A stretch of 64,000 nucleotides of DNA from Anniella stebbinsi (GCA_029215795.1 JARDYH010000002.1:293105973-293169972); one strand, 5' to 3'; counted from the first letter of the stretch, positions 33,854 to 44,282 are shown. Notes: a model not told the origin generated them from the letters alone. Translations and numbers: made by a program.

Positions 33854-34028
33854 TAAAAGAAAGGTGTGGTGGTTTTGGTTTTTTTGAGGGGGGTGTTTAT
33901 GCTTTTGTGTACTTGTGAGGCTGGTAAATGCTCATTCTGTTTTGCCTTTTGTTTTTACTCTGCTAACAGCCTTCTAACAAGAGGCAGCAATGCCAATATT
34001 TCCCATCAGAGAGGAGGGGTGAGTCAGT

Positions 34029-34335
34029 GGCAGCATTCGGATGACATTTTAGGCAATGGAGGGGGGAAGAGGCAACTGACAGCACTTTATTTTTGCAGTG
34101 CCCAACACACGACATGTTGCTTCTCCCACCGTTGTGCTGCTAAACGTCCCGGCCTCATAATAAGCAACGGGGCTCCGAAAAACAATGGAGCAGCCCGTTG
34201 TTTTTCCCTGTTGCTTGATAATGTACTGTCAGTTGTGTGTGCGTTGTGTGTCTCCTGACACATGACAGAATAAGCAACACAACTGACGGTTGCTTCTTCC
34301 CCCTCCGTTGCCTAAAGTGTCATCCGAATGCTGCC
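34029..34335 (+). mobile_element. Harbinger-like MITE
   Basis: The 307-bp element has long inverted ends: GGCAGCATTCGGATGACA...TTTAGGCAATGGAGGGGG on the left and CCCCCTCCGTTGCCTAAAG...TGTCATCCGAATGCTGCC on the right. The subterminal GTTGCCTAA also occurs at the right end of the 34578-36756 Harbinger, linking the two. Flanking triplets are AGT and GGT, so the target duplication is imperfect. It encodes nothing. Confidence 0.75.
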
Positions 34336-34577
34336 GGTTTCTGCCATCCTACTTACTGTAGGCAATTGTAAAAATGTCACCTGCTGCCCTGCTCCAGATC
34401 ACTTAAACGCTCTTCCTTTGATAATACAGTCATCCTCCATCCCAGCTAGTACCTTAAGGTTACTGTCAGAATGGCAATGTTTTCATTTCCCATTCTGAAA
34501 TGCTTTAGGCTTCTGCTCATCTTAATTGGTTAAGATTTTAAGAGTAGCCTTGCTGCAGTCCCGCACTCTGTCTCAAA

Positions 34578-36756
34578 GGCTCAGTTCGGACGACACAATA
34601 ATCAACAGGGAGGTAGGGGGAGCCGACCATCAGTTGTATTGATCATTGTGTCGTATGGAGGCCAGCACACAACGCACACACAACTGACTGTTCACTATTT
34701 CGGGCAATTAAACAACGGAGAAAAACAACGGAAGCTCCGTTGTTTATCCGGAGACCTGTTGATTAACATGTAGTGTGGTGGGGTGTGTGCGTTAACGTCG
34801 TGTGTTAACTTTGTGCGTTATTACACAAGTCCATAGAGGCTGCCTGCAAGAGTGGCTAAACGCAGCCCGGACACTCTTCCACACCCCCAATAACTCTTTG
34901 GTGCCATCGGCATAGCAACTGAGGACGCCCACCTCCTCCCCGTGCAGCCATCACAGAGCTCACCAAAGGGCCGGCTTTGGGAAGCACTCACTCTGTGCAG
35001 CTGCGGAGGAGGATGCCCTGTGTGCCAGGCAGAGGTGGCTGGGTGGCACCATGCCTGCTGAACTTGGGGAGGATGCTGGCCACTGGCCCCTTGGTGCTGC
35101 GACGTCGCTGCCCATTTTCCTGACCGCCCTTCTGCTGTTGCTGTGAGGCTGGCACAGTGACTAAAGGACTGTTGGGCAGGGAAACAGCCCTGGAAGCCCT
35201 GCACCGGATCCCAAGACTGGTGACAGCTGACAATCTCCTTGAGCAGTGCAATACTGTCCACCACTGGGTTCTTCTGCAAACAGATGCCGTGTGGGCAGAG
35301 ATGCAGAATTTAGAGGACTGGAATGAGGAGCATTTCCATGGGAGCTTCTGAATGTCCTACGTGACGTTTGATCAGCTGGTGGCTGAAGTGACCCCGATTC
35401 TGCGGAGGGAATGCACCATGATGTGGGGATCTATTCCAGTCTCCTGCCACCTTGCATTGATGCTGTACAAGCTGTCATTACACATGGGCTACCTGCCCCT
35501 GTCCACGATCTTCGGAGTGGGCAAGTCCACTCATATGAGATTTTCCAGGAGACCGTGCGCGTGCTGCATGAACTGTACCTCGGTAACGTCATCTGGGTTG
35601 GGGACAAGAAGAAGAACATGTGTGGCTTTTGGGCCCTCAGCTTTCCACAGGTGGTAGGTGTGCTGGACTCTACCCACGTACACATCCTGCCCCCCTTCTC
35701 GGAGTGACAAGTACTACAGCCACAAGCATTACTATAGCATGGCTCTTCAGGCTGTGGTGGATGCCAAGGGGAAGTTCCTGGATGTGTTTGCAGGAGTGTC
35801 TGGCCGCAGCCACGATACGGCCATCTTCTGGAACTCCCCCCTGGCAGACAAGCTGGCGACAGGGCACTTCTTCTCCTCTGGCCCTGCTTCCGTGTGTGGG
35901 CATGCTGTGAGCCCTGTGCTCCTGGCCAACCACGCATCTGCCCTTCAGCTGTGGCTGAAGGACCACTACCCTAATCACTTGTGCAGAGGAAGTTCATCTC
36001 CTACCACTGCTGTGCCCGCCTACCTGTAGAGCATGCCTTTGGGTACCTGAAGGTGCGTTGGCGCTCCCTGTTTAGCTTGCTTGACCTTCAGTCTGGGGAG
36101 CGGGGAGAACTCGATGATGCAGCCCAGCCCATGTGGGAAGCGATTGGGGGTGATTGGGGCAGGTCGGCCGTGCGTCAGGCTCTGTTGCCCACGTGTGGCA
36201 TTTGGCCGGTGCTTGCATGAATGTTGGGCAAGCGCTGCCTTCCTCAGCAGCGGATGGCAATGGGGAGAGCTGGGGTGGTGGTGCCTACATAGCACATGAG
36301 TGAGTGATCTGGGAACATGGCAGGGGCATTGAGGGGGTGGGTTCGAAGGGACTTGGGTGACGTAGCTGGGGGTGTTATGAAGGGGCAGGGGGCAGTACAT
36401 CTGTATGGCTACGACGCTGAACCTCACTGCTGAGTCTGGAGAGGGGGAAACCTGCCCAGTGCCACACAGCAGCTAATGGGGCCTGAGAGGCGTGTCTTCC
36501 TACTGCTGCGATATCGGAGGCCATGGATTTCGGGCCGTGGTGTGTGCTGGGATATGACAGGGAGGCCTGCGGGAGGCAGGAGGGCGGGGCAGGCGTACTG
36601 CCACTCAAGCACACATTTGCTGTTCACGTACACAGCAGAGGCCACAGCCGCGCAATGGGGAGGGGCAACATGTTGTGTGGCAGATGCCACCGAAATAACG
36701 CACCATCAGTGTGCTATTCTCCCCTCCGTTGCCTAATGTGTCGTCCGAACACATCC
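34578..36756 (+). mobile_element. Internally deleted PIF/Harbinger element with transposase remnant
   Basis: The 2179-bp element has ends GGCTCAGTTCGGACGACAC on the left and TGTGTCGTCCGAACACATCC on the right. AAA flanks both sides (34575-34577 and 36757-36759). Its first 400 bp correspond to the 5' region of the big Harbinger at 53168 (for example the block around GCATAGCAACTGAGGACGCC against GCCATAGCAACCAGGACGCC). It then jumps directly to transposase sequence matching the large copy from about 57280 onward, so the Myb-like gene has been deleted. The transposase is badly broken. Confidence 0.85.
34998..36110 (+). pseudogene. PIF/Harbinger DDE transposase, decayed
   Basis: This is the DDE_Tnp_4-type nuclease of Harbinger elements, homologous to 57207-58657. 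Recognisable pieces are VWAEMQNLEDWNEEHF, GYLPLSTIFGVG, GVLDSTHVHI (first catalytic Asp), SGRSHDTAIFWNSPLADK (second Asp) and LPVEHAFGYLK (catalytic Glu). The reading frame has one stop (35349-35351, after HGSF) and changes frame about three times: near 35525, near 35700 and near 35980. All three acidic positions can still be read. It differs from the large copy at many positions, so it is not a recent duplicate of it. Confidence 0.8.
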
Positions 36757-36759
36757 AAA

Positions 36760-37311
36760 GAGTGGCCAATGAGATGCTGCTGGGAACCTTCCAGGTGGGC
36801 ATGATAATGACAGCCATTTCCCATCATTTATCTCCAGCTGTTCTTCAGTGACTAATTTGAGCTGTTAAGTGGGCCGTCCTGCTACATAAAAGCTCCACAG
36901 ATTGATCAACTGACCTCCCATCCTACTCCTTCCAACTTTGTCAACTTCCTTCCAACCTTCATCTGCAGATGGTTCAGAAAACATGACACCATTGAGACCA
37001 TTGAGCACTAAATGATGAGTAATTAAGAGCAGCTAAAAACAGCACCATTATATGCGTTGTTCTTAAATGCTTGATGCAGGTTAACCTTTGAATGTGCCTG
37101 CTTATAATCAGTGCATTTCATCCATGGGAGTTTGGATTGAAAGTTGCTACTTCTATTCAAATGCCCATATGGAATTGAAGAAACATTTGAGAAACATGGC
37201 ATGTGCGCATTTCTACTCTCTCAAATGTTTAGCCATCCGAGTGTAAATTGGGGGAAAAGGAACAAGATGAACACCTTAAAGCCATGGTTGACCAATATGC
37301 CATGATGTTAC
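36760..37311. other. Unassigned DNA
   Basis: AT-rich, no repeat or exon recognised. Confidence 0.4.
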
Positions 37312-37314
37312 AAT

Positions 37315-37414
37315 GGTCATGTTCAGAAGACACCTTAAACCACAGTGGTTAAGGCTTTTTTGTTAACAAAAAACCCTTAACCACCAAGGCTTAAGGTGTC
37401 TTCTGAACAGGACC
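37315..37414. mobile_element. 100-bp Harbinger-like hairpin MITE
   Basis: The ends are GGTCATGTTCAGAAGACACC and GGTGTCTTCTGAACAGGACC, flanked by AAT on both sides (37312-37314 and 37415-37417). The arms continue with TTAAACCAC...GTGGTTAAGG and their complement around a T/A-rich loop, so almost the whole element folds into one hairpin. Confidence 0.75.
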
Positions 37415-37623
37415 AATATTTTAAAGAACTGAAGAACCATGCAAAATTTAAGTAATCTGCTTGGAATAAAAATAAACATCTATGGCAAAAGAGATAATGC
37501 AGATAATTAAGGTGCTCAAAGAGGATGTATAAAAGTAGGGTGACCAGATAAAATCCAGGTCAGGGCTCATGTAACTTTAACAGTTGTAGAGAAAAGGGAA
37601 TTTCAGCCAGTGTCATTTGTAGG

Positions 37624-37744
37624 GATGTGCACTGACCCCCCGGATCGGATCGGATAGCGGATCGGAATCGGACCTGGGGGGTCGGATCGGATCGGATCGG
37701 ATCGGAGGCTGATCGGATCGGATCGGACCAGATGTCCGATCCGG
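37624..37744. repeat. (GGATC)n subterminal tract, left side
   Basis: Blocks of GGATCGGATCGGATC alternate with short spacers up to CCATTTTGAATGC. A matching but differently sized tract lies at about 40474-40603. Repeated subterminal motifs are where hAT transposases often bind, so these may be binding sites; this is inference. Confidence 0.7.
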
Positions 37745-37800
37745 ATCGGACGCCATTTTGAATGCTTTTTCCCATAGCCAAGTATTGTTTTACAAAAACG

Positions 37801-38850
37801 CCTATAACTTTTTCATTTTTAAAGATAGAAGGATGAAACTTGGGCACATTGTAGACTGGTTAGGGGTAGTTATCTGTGAGAAATTTCAGAAAGATTGGTG
37901 CATGCATTTTGTGGCAATTAATTTTTTAATAAATACCCAGGAATGCCTATAACTTTGTCATTTTTAAAGTTACACACATGAAACTTTGCCACATTGTAGG
38001 GGGTACCTTGGGACCTATGTGTGTGAAATTTCAGAAACGTAGGTGCTTGTCTTGTGTGGCAATTAATTTTTAGAAAAATGGGTAGTAGTGGGGTAAATAC
38101 AGTTACGCCTCCCATTTTTTTATTTTTGAAGATACAAACAGGAAACTTGGGCACATTACAGGTACCACTTGCCTTGATATGTGTGTGAAATTTCAGAAAC
38201 ATTGGAGCTTTCCTTGTGTGGCAATTAATTTTTGAAACAATGAGGAAAGAAACACCTATAACTTTGTCATTTTTAAAGTTACACACATGAAACTTTGCCA
38301 CATTGTAGGTGGTACCTTGGGACCCATGTGTGTGAAATTTCGGAAACGTAGGTGCTTGCCTTGTGTGGCAATTAATTTTTTAATAAATACCCAGGAATGC
38401 CTATAACTTTGTCATTTTTAAAGTTACACACATGAAACTTTGCCACATTGTAGGCGGTACCTTGGGACCTATGTGTGTGAAATTTCGGAAACGTAGGTGC
38501 TTGCCTTGTGTGGCAATTAATTTTAGAAAAATGGGTAGTGGTGGGGTAAATACAGTTACGCCTCCCACTTTTTTATTTTTGAAGATACAAACAGGAAACA
38601 TGGGCACATTACAGGTACCACTTGGCTTGATATGTGTGTAAAATTTCAGACAGCTGGGTCCAGGCATGTGGTGGCAAGGTATTTTTGAAACAATGAGGAA
38701 AGAAACGCCTATAACTTTTTTATTTTAAAAGTTAGAAGTCTGAACATTGCTCACTTTGTAGATGGGTTAGGGGTAGATATGTGTCAGAAATTTCAGAATT
38801 ATAGGTCCAGGCATTTGATGGCTATGGAATTTTTAAATTACATGTTTCAA
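37801..38850 (-). repeat. Seven-unit tandem repeat in the left palindrome arm
   Basis: Units of about 145-161 bp start at 37801, 37946, 38107, 38255, 38400, 38561 and 38708. Each begins CCTATAAC or CCTCCCA and contains TTTTTAAAG, a GAAACTT block, CACATT, GAAATTTC and GGCAATTAATTTTT. Units 2, 4 and 5 are nearly alike and unit 3 matches unit 6, so units 2-4 and 5-7 form a higher-order repeat of 454 bp. Confidence 0.8.
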
Positions 38851-38867
38851 AAAAATTTCTACAGAGG

Positions 38868-39350
38868 CCAGGTCTTCCCCTCCCGCTTCCCGCGAAGAAA
38901 AGGAAACACTCTCTCGTCTCGATCCCTTTGATCCTTGCTAGTAGTATCCATTACAGGGCTCGTGTTTCCTTTCCTACTTTCACTTTTCAAGCAGAACGGC
39001 TGAGCCTAGCTGAGTTTTGCAGCCATGCGTGCAAGGAAGGATCACTCTGGTCTCGATCCCTTTGATCCTTGGTAGTATCCATTACAGGGCTCGTGTCTGC
39101 TTGAGTACAAAGTGAAAGCAGACACGAGCCCTGTAATGGATACTACCAAGGATCAAAGGGATCGAGACCAGAGTGATCCTTCCTTGCACGCATGGCTGCA
39201 AAACTCAGCTAGGCTCAGCCGTTCTGCTTGAAAAGTGAAAGTAGGAAAGGAAACACGAGCCCTGTAATGGATACTACTAGCAAGGATCAAAGGGATCGAG
39301 ACGAGAGAGTGTTTCCTTTTCTTCGCGGGAAGCGGGAGGGGAAGACCTGG
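38868..39350. repeat. Unique core of the palindrome
   Basis: The central part of each arm differs from the tandem units. It contains CAGGTCTTCCCCTCCCGC and two copies of CTCGATCCCTTTGATCCTTG followed by GTAGTATCCATTACAGGGCT (at about 38916-38972 and 39052-39095), each mirrored in the other arm. The loop is GAGTACAAAGTGA at 39103-39115. Confidence 0.8.
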
Positions 39351-39367
39351 CCTCTGTAGAAATTTTT

Positions 39368-40417
39368 TTGAAACATGTAATTTAAAAATTCCATAGCCAT
39401 CAAATGCCTGGACCTATAATTCTGAAATTTCTGACACATATCTACCCCTAACCCATCTACAAAGTGAGCAATGTTCAGACTTCTAACTTTTAAAATAAAA
39501 AAGTTATAGGCGTTTCTTTCCTCATTGTTTCAAAAATACCTTGCCACCACATGCCTGGACCCAGCTGTCTGAAATTTTACACACATATCAAGCCAAGTGG
39601 TATCTGTAATGTGCCCATGTTTCCTGTTTGTATCTTCAAAAATAAAAAAGTGGGAGGCGTAACTGTATTTACCCCACCACTACCCATTTTTCTAAAATTA
39701 ATTGCCACACAAGGCAAGCACCTACGTTTCCGAAATTTCACACACATAGGTCCCAAGGTACCGCCTACAATGTGGCAAAGTTTCATGTGTGTAACTTTAA
39801 AAATGACAAAGTTATAGGCATTCCTGGGTATTTATTAAAAAATTAATTGCCACACAAGGCAAGCACCTACGTTTCCGAAATTTCACACACATGGGTCCCA
39901 AGGTACCACCTACAATGTGGCAAAGTTTCATGTGTGTAACTTTAAAAATGACAAAGTTATAGGTGTTTCTTTCCTCATTGTTTCAAAAATTAATTGCCAC
40001 ACAAGGAAAGCTCCAATGTTTCTGAAATTTCACACACATATCAAGGCAAGTGGTACCTGTAATGTGCCCAAGTTTCCTGTTTGTATCTTCAAAAATAAAA
40101 AAATGGGAGGCGTAACTGTATTTACCCCACTACTACCCATTTTTCTAAAAATTAATTGCCACACAAGACAAGCACCTACGTTTCTGAAATTTCACACACA
40201 TAGGTCCCAAGGTACCCCCTACAATGTGGCAAAGTTTCATGTGTGTAACTTTAAAAATGACAAAGTTATAGGCATTCCTGGGTATTTATTAAAAAATTAA
40301 TTGCCACAAAATGCATGCACCAATCTTTCTGAAATTTCTCACAGATAACTACCCCTAACCAGTCTACAATGTGCCCAAGTTTCATCCTTCTATCTTTAAA
40401 AATGAAAAAGTTATAGG
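39368..40417 (+). repeat. Seven-unit tandem repeat in the right palindrome arm
   Basis: Mirror image of the array at 37801-38850, with the same seven units in reverse order and orientation. Confidence 0.8.
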
Positions 40418-40473
40418 CGTTTTTGTAAAACAATACTTGGCTATGGGAAAAAGCATTCAAAATGGCGTCCGAT

Positions 40474-40603
40474 CCGGATCGGACCTCATCGGATCGGATC
40501 GGATCAGATCGGAGGTTGTCCGGATCGGATCGGATCGGATCGGATCGGATTTTCCCGATTTTGGGTCGGATCGGATTCGGATCGTGGATCGGATCCGATC
40601 CGA
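40474..40603. repeat. (GGATC)n subterminal tract, right side
   Basis: Counterpart of 37624-37744. It includes TTTTCCCGATTTTGGG between two GGATC blocks, which the left side lacks; the left side has a GACCTGGGGGGTC segment instead. These tracts account for the 17-bp length difference between the arms. Confidence 0.7.
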
Positions 40604-40849
40604 TGCACACCCCTAGTCATTTGTATGCAATTAGTTCCTGGTGAAATTCCCTCGTCATCACAACTGTTAAAGTTTCCGGGGCCCTGCCTTACTCTAGTAT
40701 AGTTCATGCACCTTTAACTGTTGTGATGAAAGAGGGAATATCACCAGGAACTAATTGGATACAAATGACACTGGCTGAAATTCCCTTTTCTCTACAACTG
40801 TTAAAGTTACATGAGCCCTGACCTGGATTTTATCTGGTCAGCCTAATAA

Positions 40850-41516
40850 AAGGTTGGGAGAAAAAGGAATGAGAAGAAGAGGGAGAGAAAGGGCTGAAAA
40901 TATATACCTTATTAATTGGGAGTCTATCCATTACACCCCCTGCAACTGGGTTGCCAGTTGTTTTCCTGCTATATCATCTGTGCCTTGAAACAAGAAGCAG
41001 AAATTCAGTGCATATCTGCTCCTGTATCTCCACCCTGCAGAATTTCAGTGAAAGGCACAGAAGATCTGTCAAAACGCTCTTCTCTTGATGTAATTTCTTA
41101 CCGGCATGTGGCTGCATACTGCGTGTGAATGATGCAGCTATTTTAATGAGATATATATGTGGGGCTTTCCTCCAGGAGAAGTGGGCCCTATGCCACTGCC
41201 GTGGAAGATTTGAAGGGAGTCTATGACTTACTGGATTTACAAATGCTGATGCTGCAGTAAAATGCTCTGTGGGCAATGTGTGGTCCCTGAACACTTGGCT
41301 ACCAAGTCTGGAACGGAAGATTGATTAGATTCAAGGCCAGCCTCAAGACTGGAAAAAAACACAGTGCTGTGTTTAGAGGTGGGGCTCAAATCCCAGCAGC
41401 CTGGATGATGTATTGTTGAGGTAGCCAGCCCATTCACTGAAATACCCTCCCGGCTCTCATCAGCCTTGCAGCTAAAAGACAATTAAGAAATGGAGGCCGG
41501 CTGCAGTTGCATAGAT
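40850..41516. other. Unassigned DNA
   Basis: No gene is recognised. Confidence 0.4.
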
Positions 41517-41644
41517 CAGGACTAGGCAACTTACACTTCTCCAGATGTTTTGGCCTACAGCTCCAATCAGCCCTAGGCAGCATAGACAAAGGGGAGAGGT
41601 CATGGAAGTGGTAATCCAAAACATCTTGAAGTTGCCCACCCCTG
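41517..41644 (+). mobile_element. hAT MITE, 'AACATCTGGA' type
   Basis: The ends are CAGGACTAGGCAACTTAC and GTTGCCCACCCCTG, with CAGATGTTTTGGCCTACA and CCAAAACATCTTGAAG inside. Flanks GCATAGAT and TTTTAGAT share five of eight bases, an eroded target duplication. Confidence 0.75.
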
Positions 41645-42933
41645 TTTTAGATGAAAACAAAAATGCTTAATCTGTTTCTGATATTCTTAATGAAAGAGAA
41701 AGACATTAGTATACCAATAACCAAACTATAGGTGATGTGGAAGATCCATCCTTGGATCTCCCACATCACAGATAGTTTGGCTCTTAATGTACTATATTCC
41801 ATGACTCTTTCAGCAGTAAGCACCACTGAGTTCAATGGACCTTACTCCTAGGAACTATGTATAGGATTGCAGTCCTGCCCTGCAGACTTAATTGTGAGGT
41901 TTTATTTGTGGCTTGTTTGTTTGTCTCTGTGTTTGTAATGTCTGTGTTTATGATAGAATGATTTTTAACTAGAGTGTAAGCTTCTTTGAGTATAAATAAT
42001 AGGAAAAGTGACCCCTATTTCTATCCATCCTTACACAAAACTCCTGGGATTGTGACTATGGATCCTCATTGAGGGTATGGTTAAGGGGGCTGTCATGATT
42101 CGTACCTGTGCTTCAAAGTTTACCACTACACCACTATGCCTGTGTGCAGGGAAAAGTTAACGGAGGAACATTCAGTAATGTGGACCTCCATTACAGTCTG
42201 AAATGATACACACCCATCCAGATCTTTGACTTACTCTGTTGTTTGTAAGAACTAAGTTGTAACACATGCTTGAGCTCAGGACTCTGTCATGTTGTTCACT
42301 AAATATCATTGTTGTCCCATTTTATCTATCTGAGATGTGGAGTTAGGACAAGACCGCTACATTTCTCTTTTGGGTTAGAATCTCAACTTTAACCAAATAA
42401 TAGCCACCAGAAGTCTGCCTTTCTTCAGAAAAGGTTCCTTTCTCCACACGTCGATCAGTACCCTATACATCTTTCTGCAAGCCTCTTGTTAATTCCTAGA
42501 GCACTACCCAGTTCTCTTTCATCTGTCATCTCCTCTTTGATCCGAATTATTCTGCCCCTTATCTTTTTTGAAGTTCATATGCCACATTTTGGAGGAATTA
42601 AGGCAGGAACTGTGAAGGACAGCACAGGATTAGTGCTGTAAAATGCTAGCTGAGACCACACTGGTAAATGAAGGACAGCTGCTAAATAATCCTCCCAAAT
42701 ATGGCAAGAAACAGAGAATAACCAAACAGACTCCATAGGTTACAGCTGGGACAAACAGACTCCATAGGTTACAGCTGGGACACATTTTGACAAATAACAT
42801 ATTATTAATTTTCAGTAGTTAACTAGGAAAAGAGGAACTTTGAATGCTTTCACTCTAAATTGACAAATCATTGAGACTGGTGTAGGGGGAATGGGAAGAT
42901 AAAGACATGATATAAGATGATGGAAATCTCAGT
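41645..42933. other. Unassigned DNA with a recent 29-bp tandem duplication
   Basis: Two copies of a 29-base unit containing ACTCCATAGGTTACAGCTGG lie side by side at 42723-42751 and 42752-42780 and appear identical. A repeat fragment with CTGAGTTCAATGGACCTTAC is at 41818-41875. Nothing else is recognised. Confidence 0.45.
41700..41800. repeat. Small inverted repeat
   Basis: AAACTATAGGTGATGTGGAA around 41725 pairs with ACATCACAGATAGTTT ending near 41781, with a four-base middle and about four mismatches over 27. The flanking ACATTA/TAATGT also pair, which suggests a tiny MITE. Confidence 0.5.
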
Positions 42934-43436
42934 GACTGGGTTCAGATAGTCTAAATAGTTTAAATAGCAGACAGTTGGTTATTTAGCCCACCATAGGTTA
43001 TCGTGTTGTGTGGAGGACATTTTTTAACCAATGGATGGTTATTTGTCCAAAACAACCAACACTGTGCAGAGTTGGCTATTTGAACCATCATTGGTTATCG
43101 TGTTGTGTGGAGGACACTGTGGGTAATTTCCTCGGCCACCGTTGGTTCTTTCATCAGCCACAGAGTTTCAAGGCAAGAGTGGTCAAAGCAGTGGCTGCTG
43201 CTCTAGTCCAGCTGGCAGGATAGATTTTTTTATCAGCAATGGCTGATGGGATACTAATGGGAGGACTGAAGGGGGAGAGAGGGTGAGGTATGAGTGTGTG
43301 AACTTAGTGTGGACTAATAGTCAACTCAACGCTGATCCTGATCCACACCATGTCGTGTGGGGAGTATCCCTTAGATCAACAACTGTCAAGTTGATTATTA
43401 CTCCACCGTTGACTATCGTGTTGTCTGAACACAGCC
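42934..43436 (+). mobile_element. Harbinger MITE related to the 53-59 kb element
   Basis: The 503-bp element starts GACTGGGTTCAGATAG and ends CGTGTTGTCTGAACACAGCC. AGT flanks both sides (42931-42933 and 43437-43439). It shares TTGGTTATCGTGTTG-type internal repeats with 16403-16917. Its middle (AAGGCAAGAGTGGTCAAAGC) matches the conserved 5' segment of the large Harbinger family. It encodes nothing. Confidence 0.8.
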
Positions 43437-43504
43437 AGTGTCTTGATTATTAGGATTATTAGTAATAATAGGCAGATCCCACCCTCTGCATCCAATTTGT
43501 AAGG

Positions 43505-43832
43505 ATCAAACTGCACTAGTGATTTGTTCAAACTACAAATCACTAAAAAAAGAGGAAATGCATTATGAAAAAGAGGACACCAATTTGCATAACATTTGCA
43601 CATGCAGATTTACAGATATTGATGCAAATTTAGAAATAACAGCTTTAATTTTCATTGAAATACTATGCATTTTGTTGTGGATGAGAAGACTGACTAGGTG
43701 ACCTGTGTGCTTGCTCAGTCTGATGTTCAGGTCCTAAGGGTTGATGGACAACTTTAATGTTTTAATGTTCAATGTTTTAAATCTTTGTAAACCACCCAGA
43801 GAGCTTCGGCTATGGGGCGGTATATAAATGCA

Positions 43833-43871
<39 letters not shown>

Positions 43872-44031
43872 TTCAAGACCCCTGCTCTCCCTCTTCATGG
43901 ATCTTTGACTTTAGACAGGGACTGGACACAGCCGATTAAACAGAGTACACCTTCGAATAAAGGACTTTTCTCTGCCAGCTTTCCAAAATAGAGGGCTGTT
44001 CTCTGTAAAGTAGGGCACCTGGCTAACCTAA
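43505..44031 (-). repeat. Dispersed 'GTGGCCA' repeat, copy 3, with nested LINE tail
   Basis: On the minus strand it matches 9739-10103, with AGAGGAAATGCATTATG, AATTTGCATAACATTTGC and GAGGGCTGTTCTCTGTAAAG in plus-strand reading. It is interrupted at 43746-43870 by a LINE 3' end. Confidence 0.6.
43746..43870 (+). mobile_element. LINE 3' tail
   Basis: CTTTGTAAACCACCCAGAGAG then CTTCGGCTATGGGGCGGTAT and ATAAATGCAAATAATAAT form the 3' end of an L2/CR1-like LINE with an (AAT)n tail. It lies inside the 43505-44031 repeat. Confidence 0.7.
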
Positions 44032-44282
44032 TTTACTGAATCTGAATGGAATTCCCAGTGCCTTGTCATCTTCCCAAAAGCAGCCCCTGGGGAAAGGGCA
44101 TAATTTGGATCAGGGCTGCAGCTACCCTGATCCAAATCACTTGTTTGCCCTTTTAGTGATGGAGGGGAAATTAATGTATGTATTATGTATCAGTACTGCC
44201 CAATAAGCCAAAGCTCTCTGGATGGTTCACCAAAAATGAAAATCGTACAATTTTTTAATTTGTTTTTATTTATTACATTTAT

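Larger units (their letters stand above)
37620..40615. mobile_element. Near-perfect 3-kb palindromic (foldback) hAT element
   Basis: The insertion begins TAGGGATGTGCA and ends TGCACACCCCTA, and GTCATTTG is present on both sides. These are hAT-type ends with an 8-bp target duplication. From about 37745 to 40473 the two halves are reverse complements of each other around a 13-base loop (39103-39115); in the parts compared by eye I saw only one difference (near 38616 against its mirror). The outermost 125 bp of each side are (GGATC)n-type tracts that have diverged in length. No transposase is encoded; the 127-codon frames at 37918-38301 (-) and 39917-40300 (+) are mirror images of one repeat unit and carry no domain. 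The transcript would form an extremely long hairpin. Confidence 0.92.
37536..40845. mobile_element. hAT 'TAGGGTGACC' MITE carrying the 3-kb palindrome
   Basis: The outer element starts TAGGGTGACCAGATAAAATC at 37536 and ends GATTTTATCTGGTCAGCCT(A) at about 40845. ATAAAAG flanks both sides. Without its insertion it would be about 315 bp and match the complete copy at 62837-63156, including TTTAACAGTTGTAGAGAAAA and the mirrored TCTCTACAACTGTTAAAG. Its sequence is broken at GTCATTTG, which is duplicated around the inserted palindrome. Confidence 0.85.

Noticed and set aside
35620..36029. Several overlapping ORFs as separate proteins
   Set aside because: They are frames of one decayed Harbinger transposase, broken by about three frameshifts and a stop.
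37918..40300. 127-residue and 88-residue ORFs in the palindrome as genes
   Set aside because: They are mirror copies of the same tandem units on opposite strands, with no start context or known domain.
37745..40473. Palindrome as an assembly artefact
   Set aside because: Not excluded, but the 8-bp target duplication, the distinct outer tracts and the single difference noticed between the arms argue for a real element.
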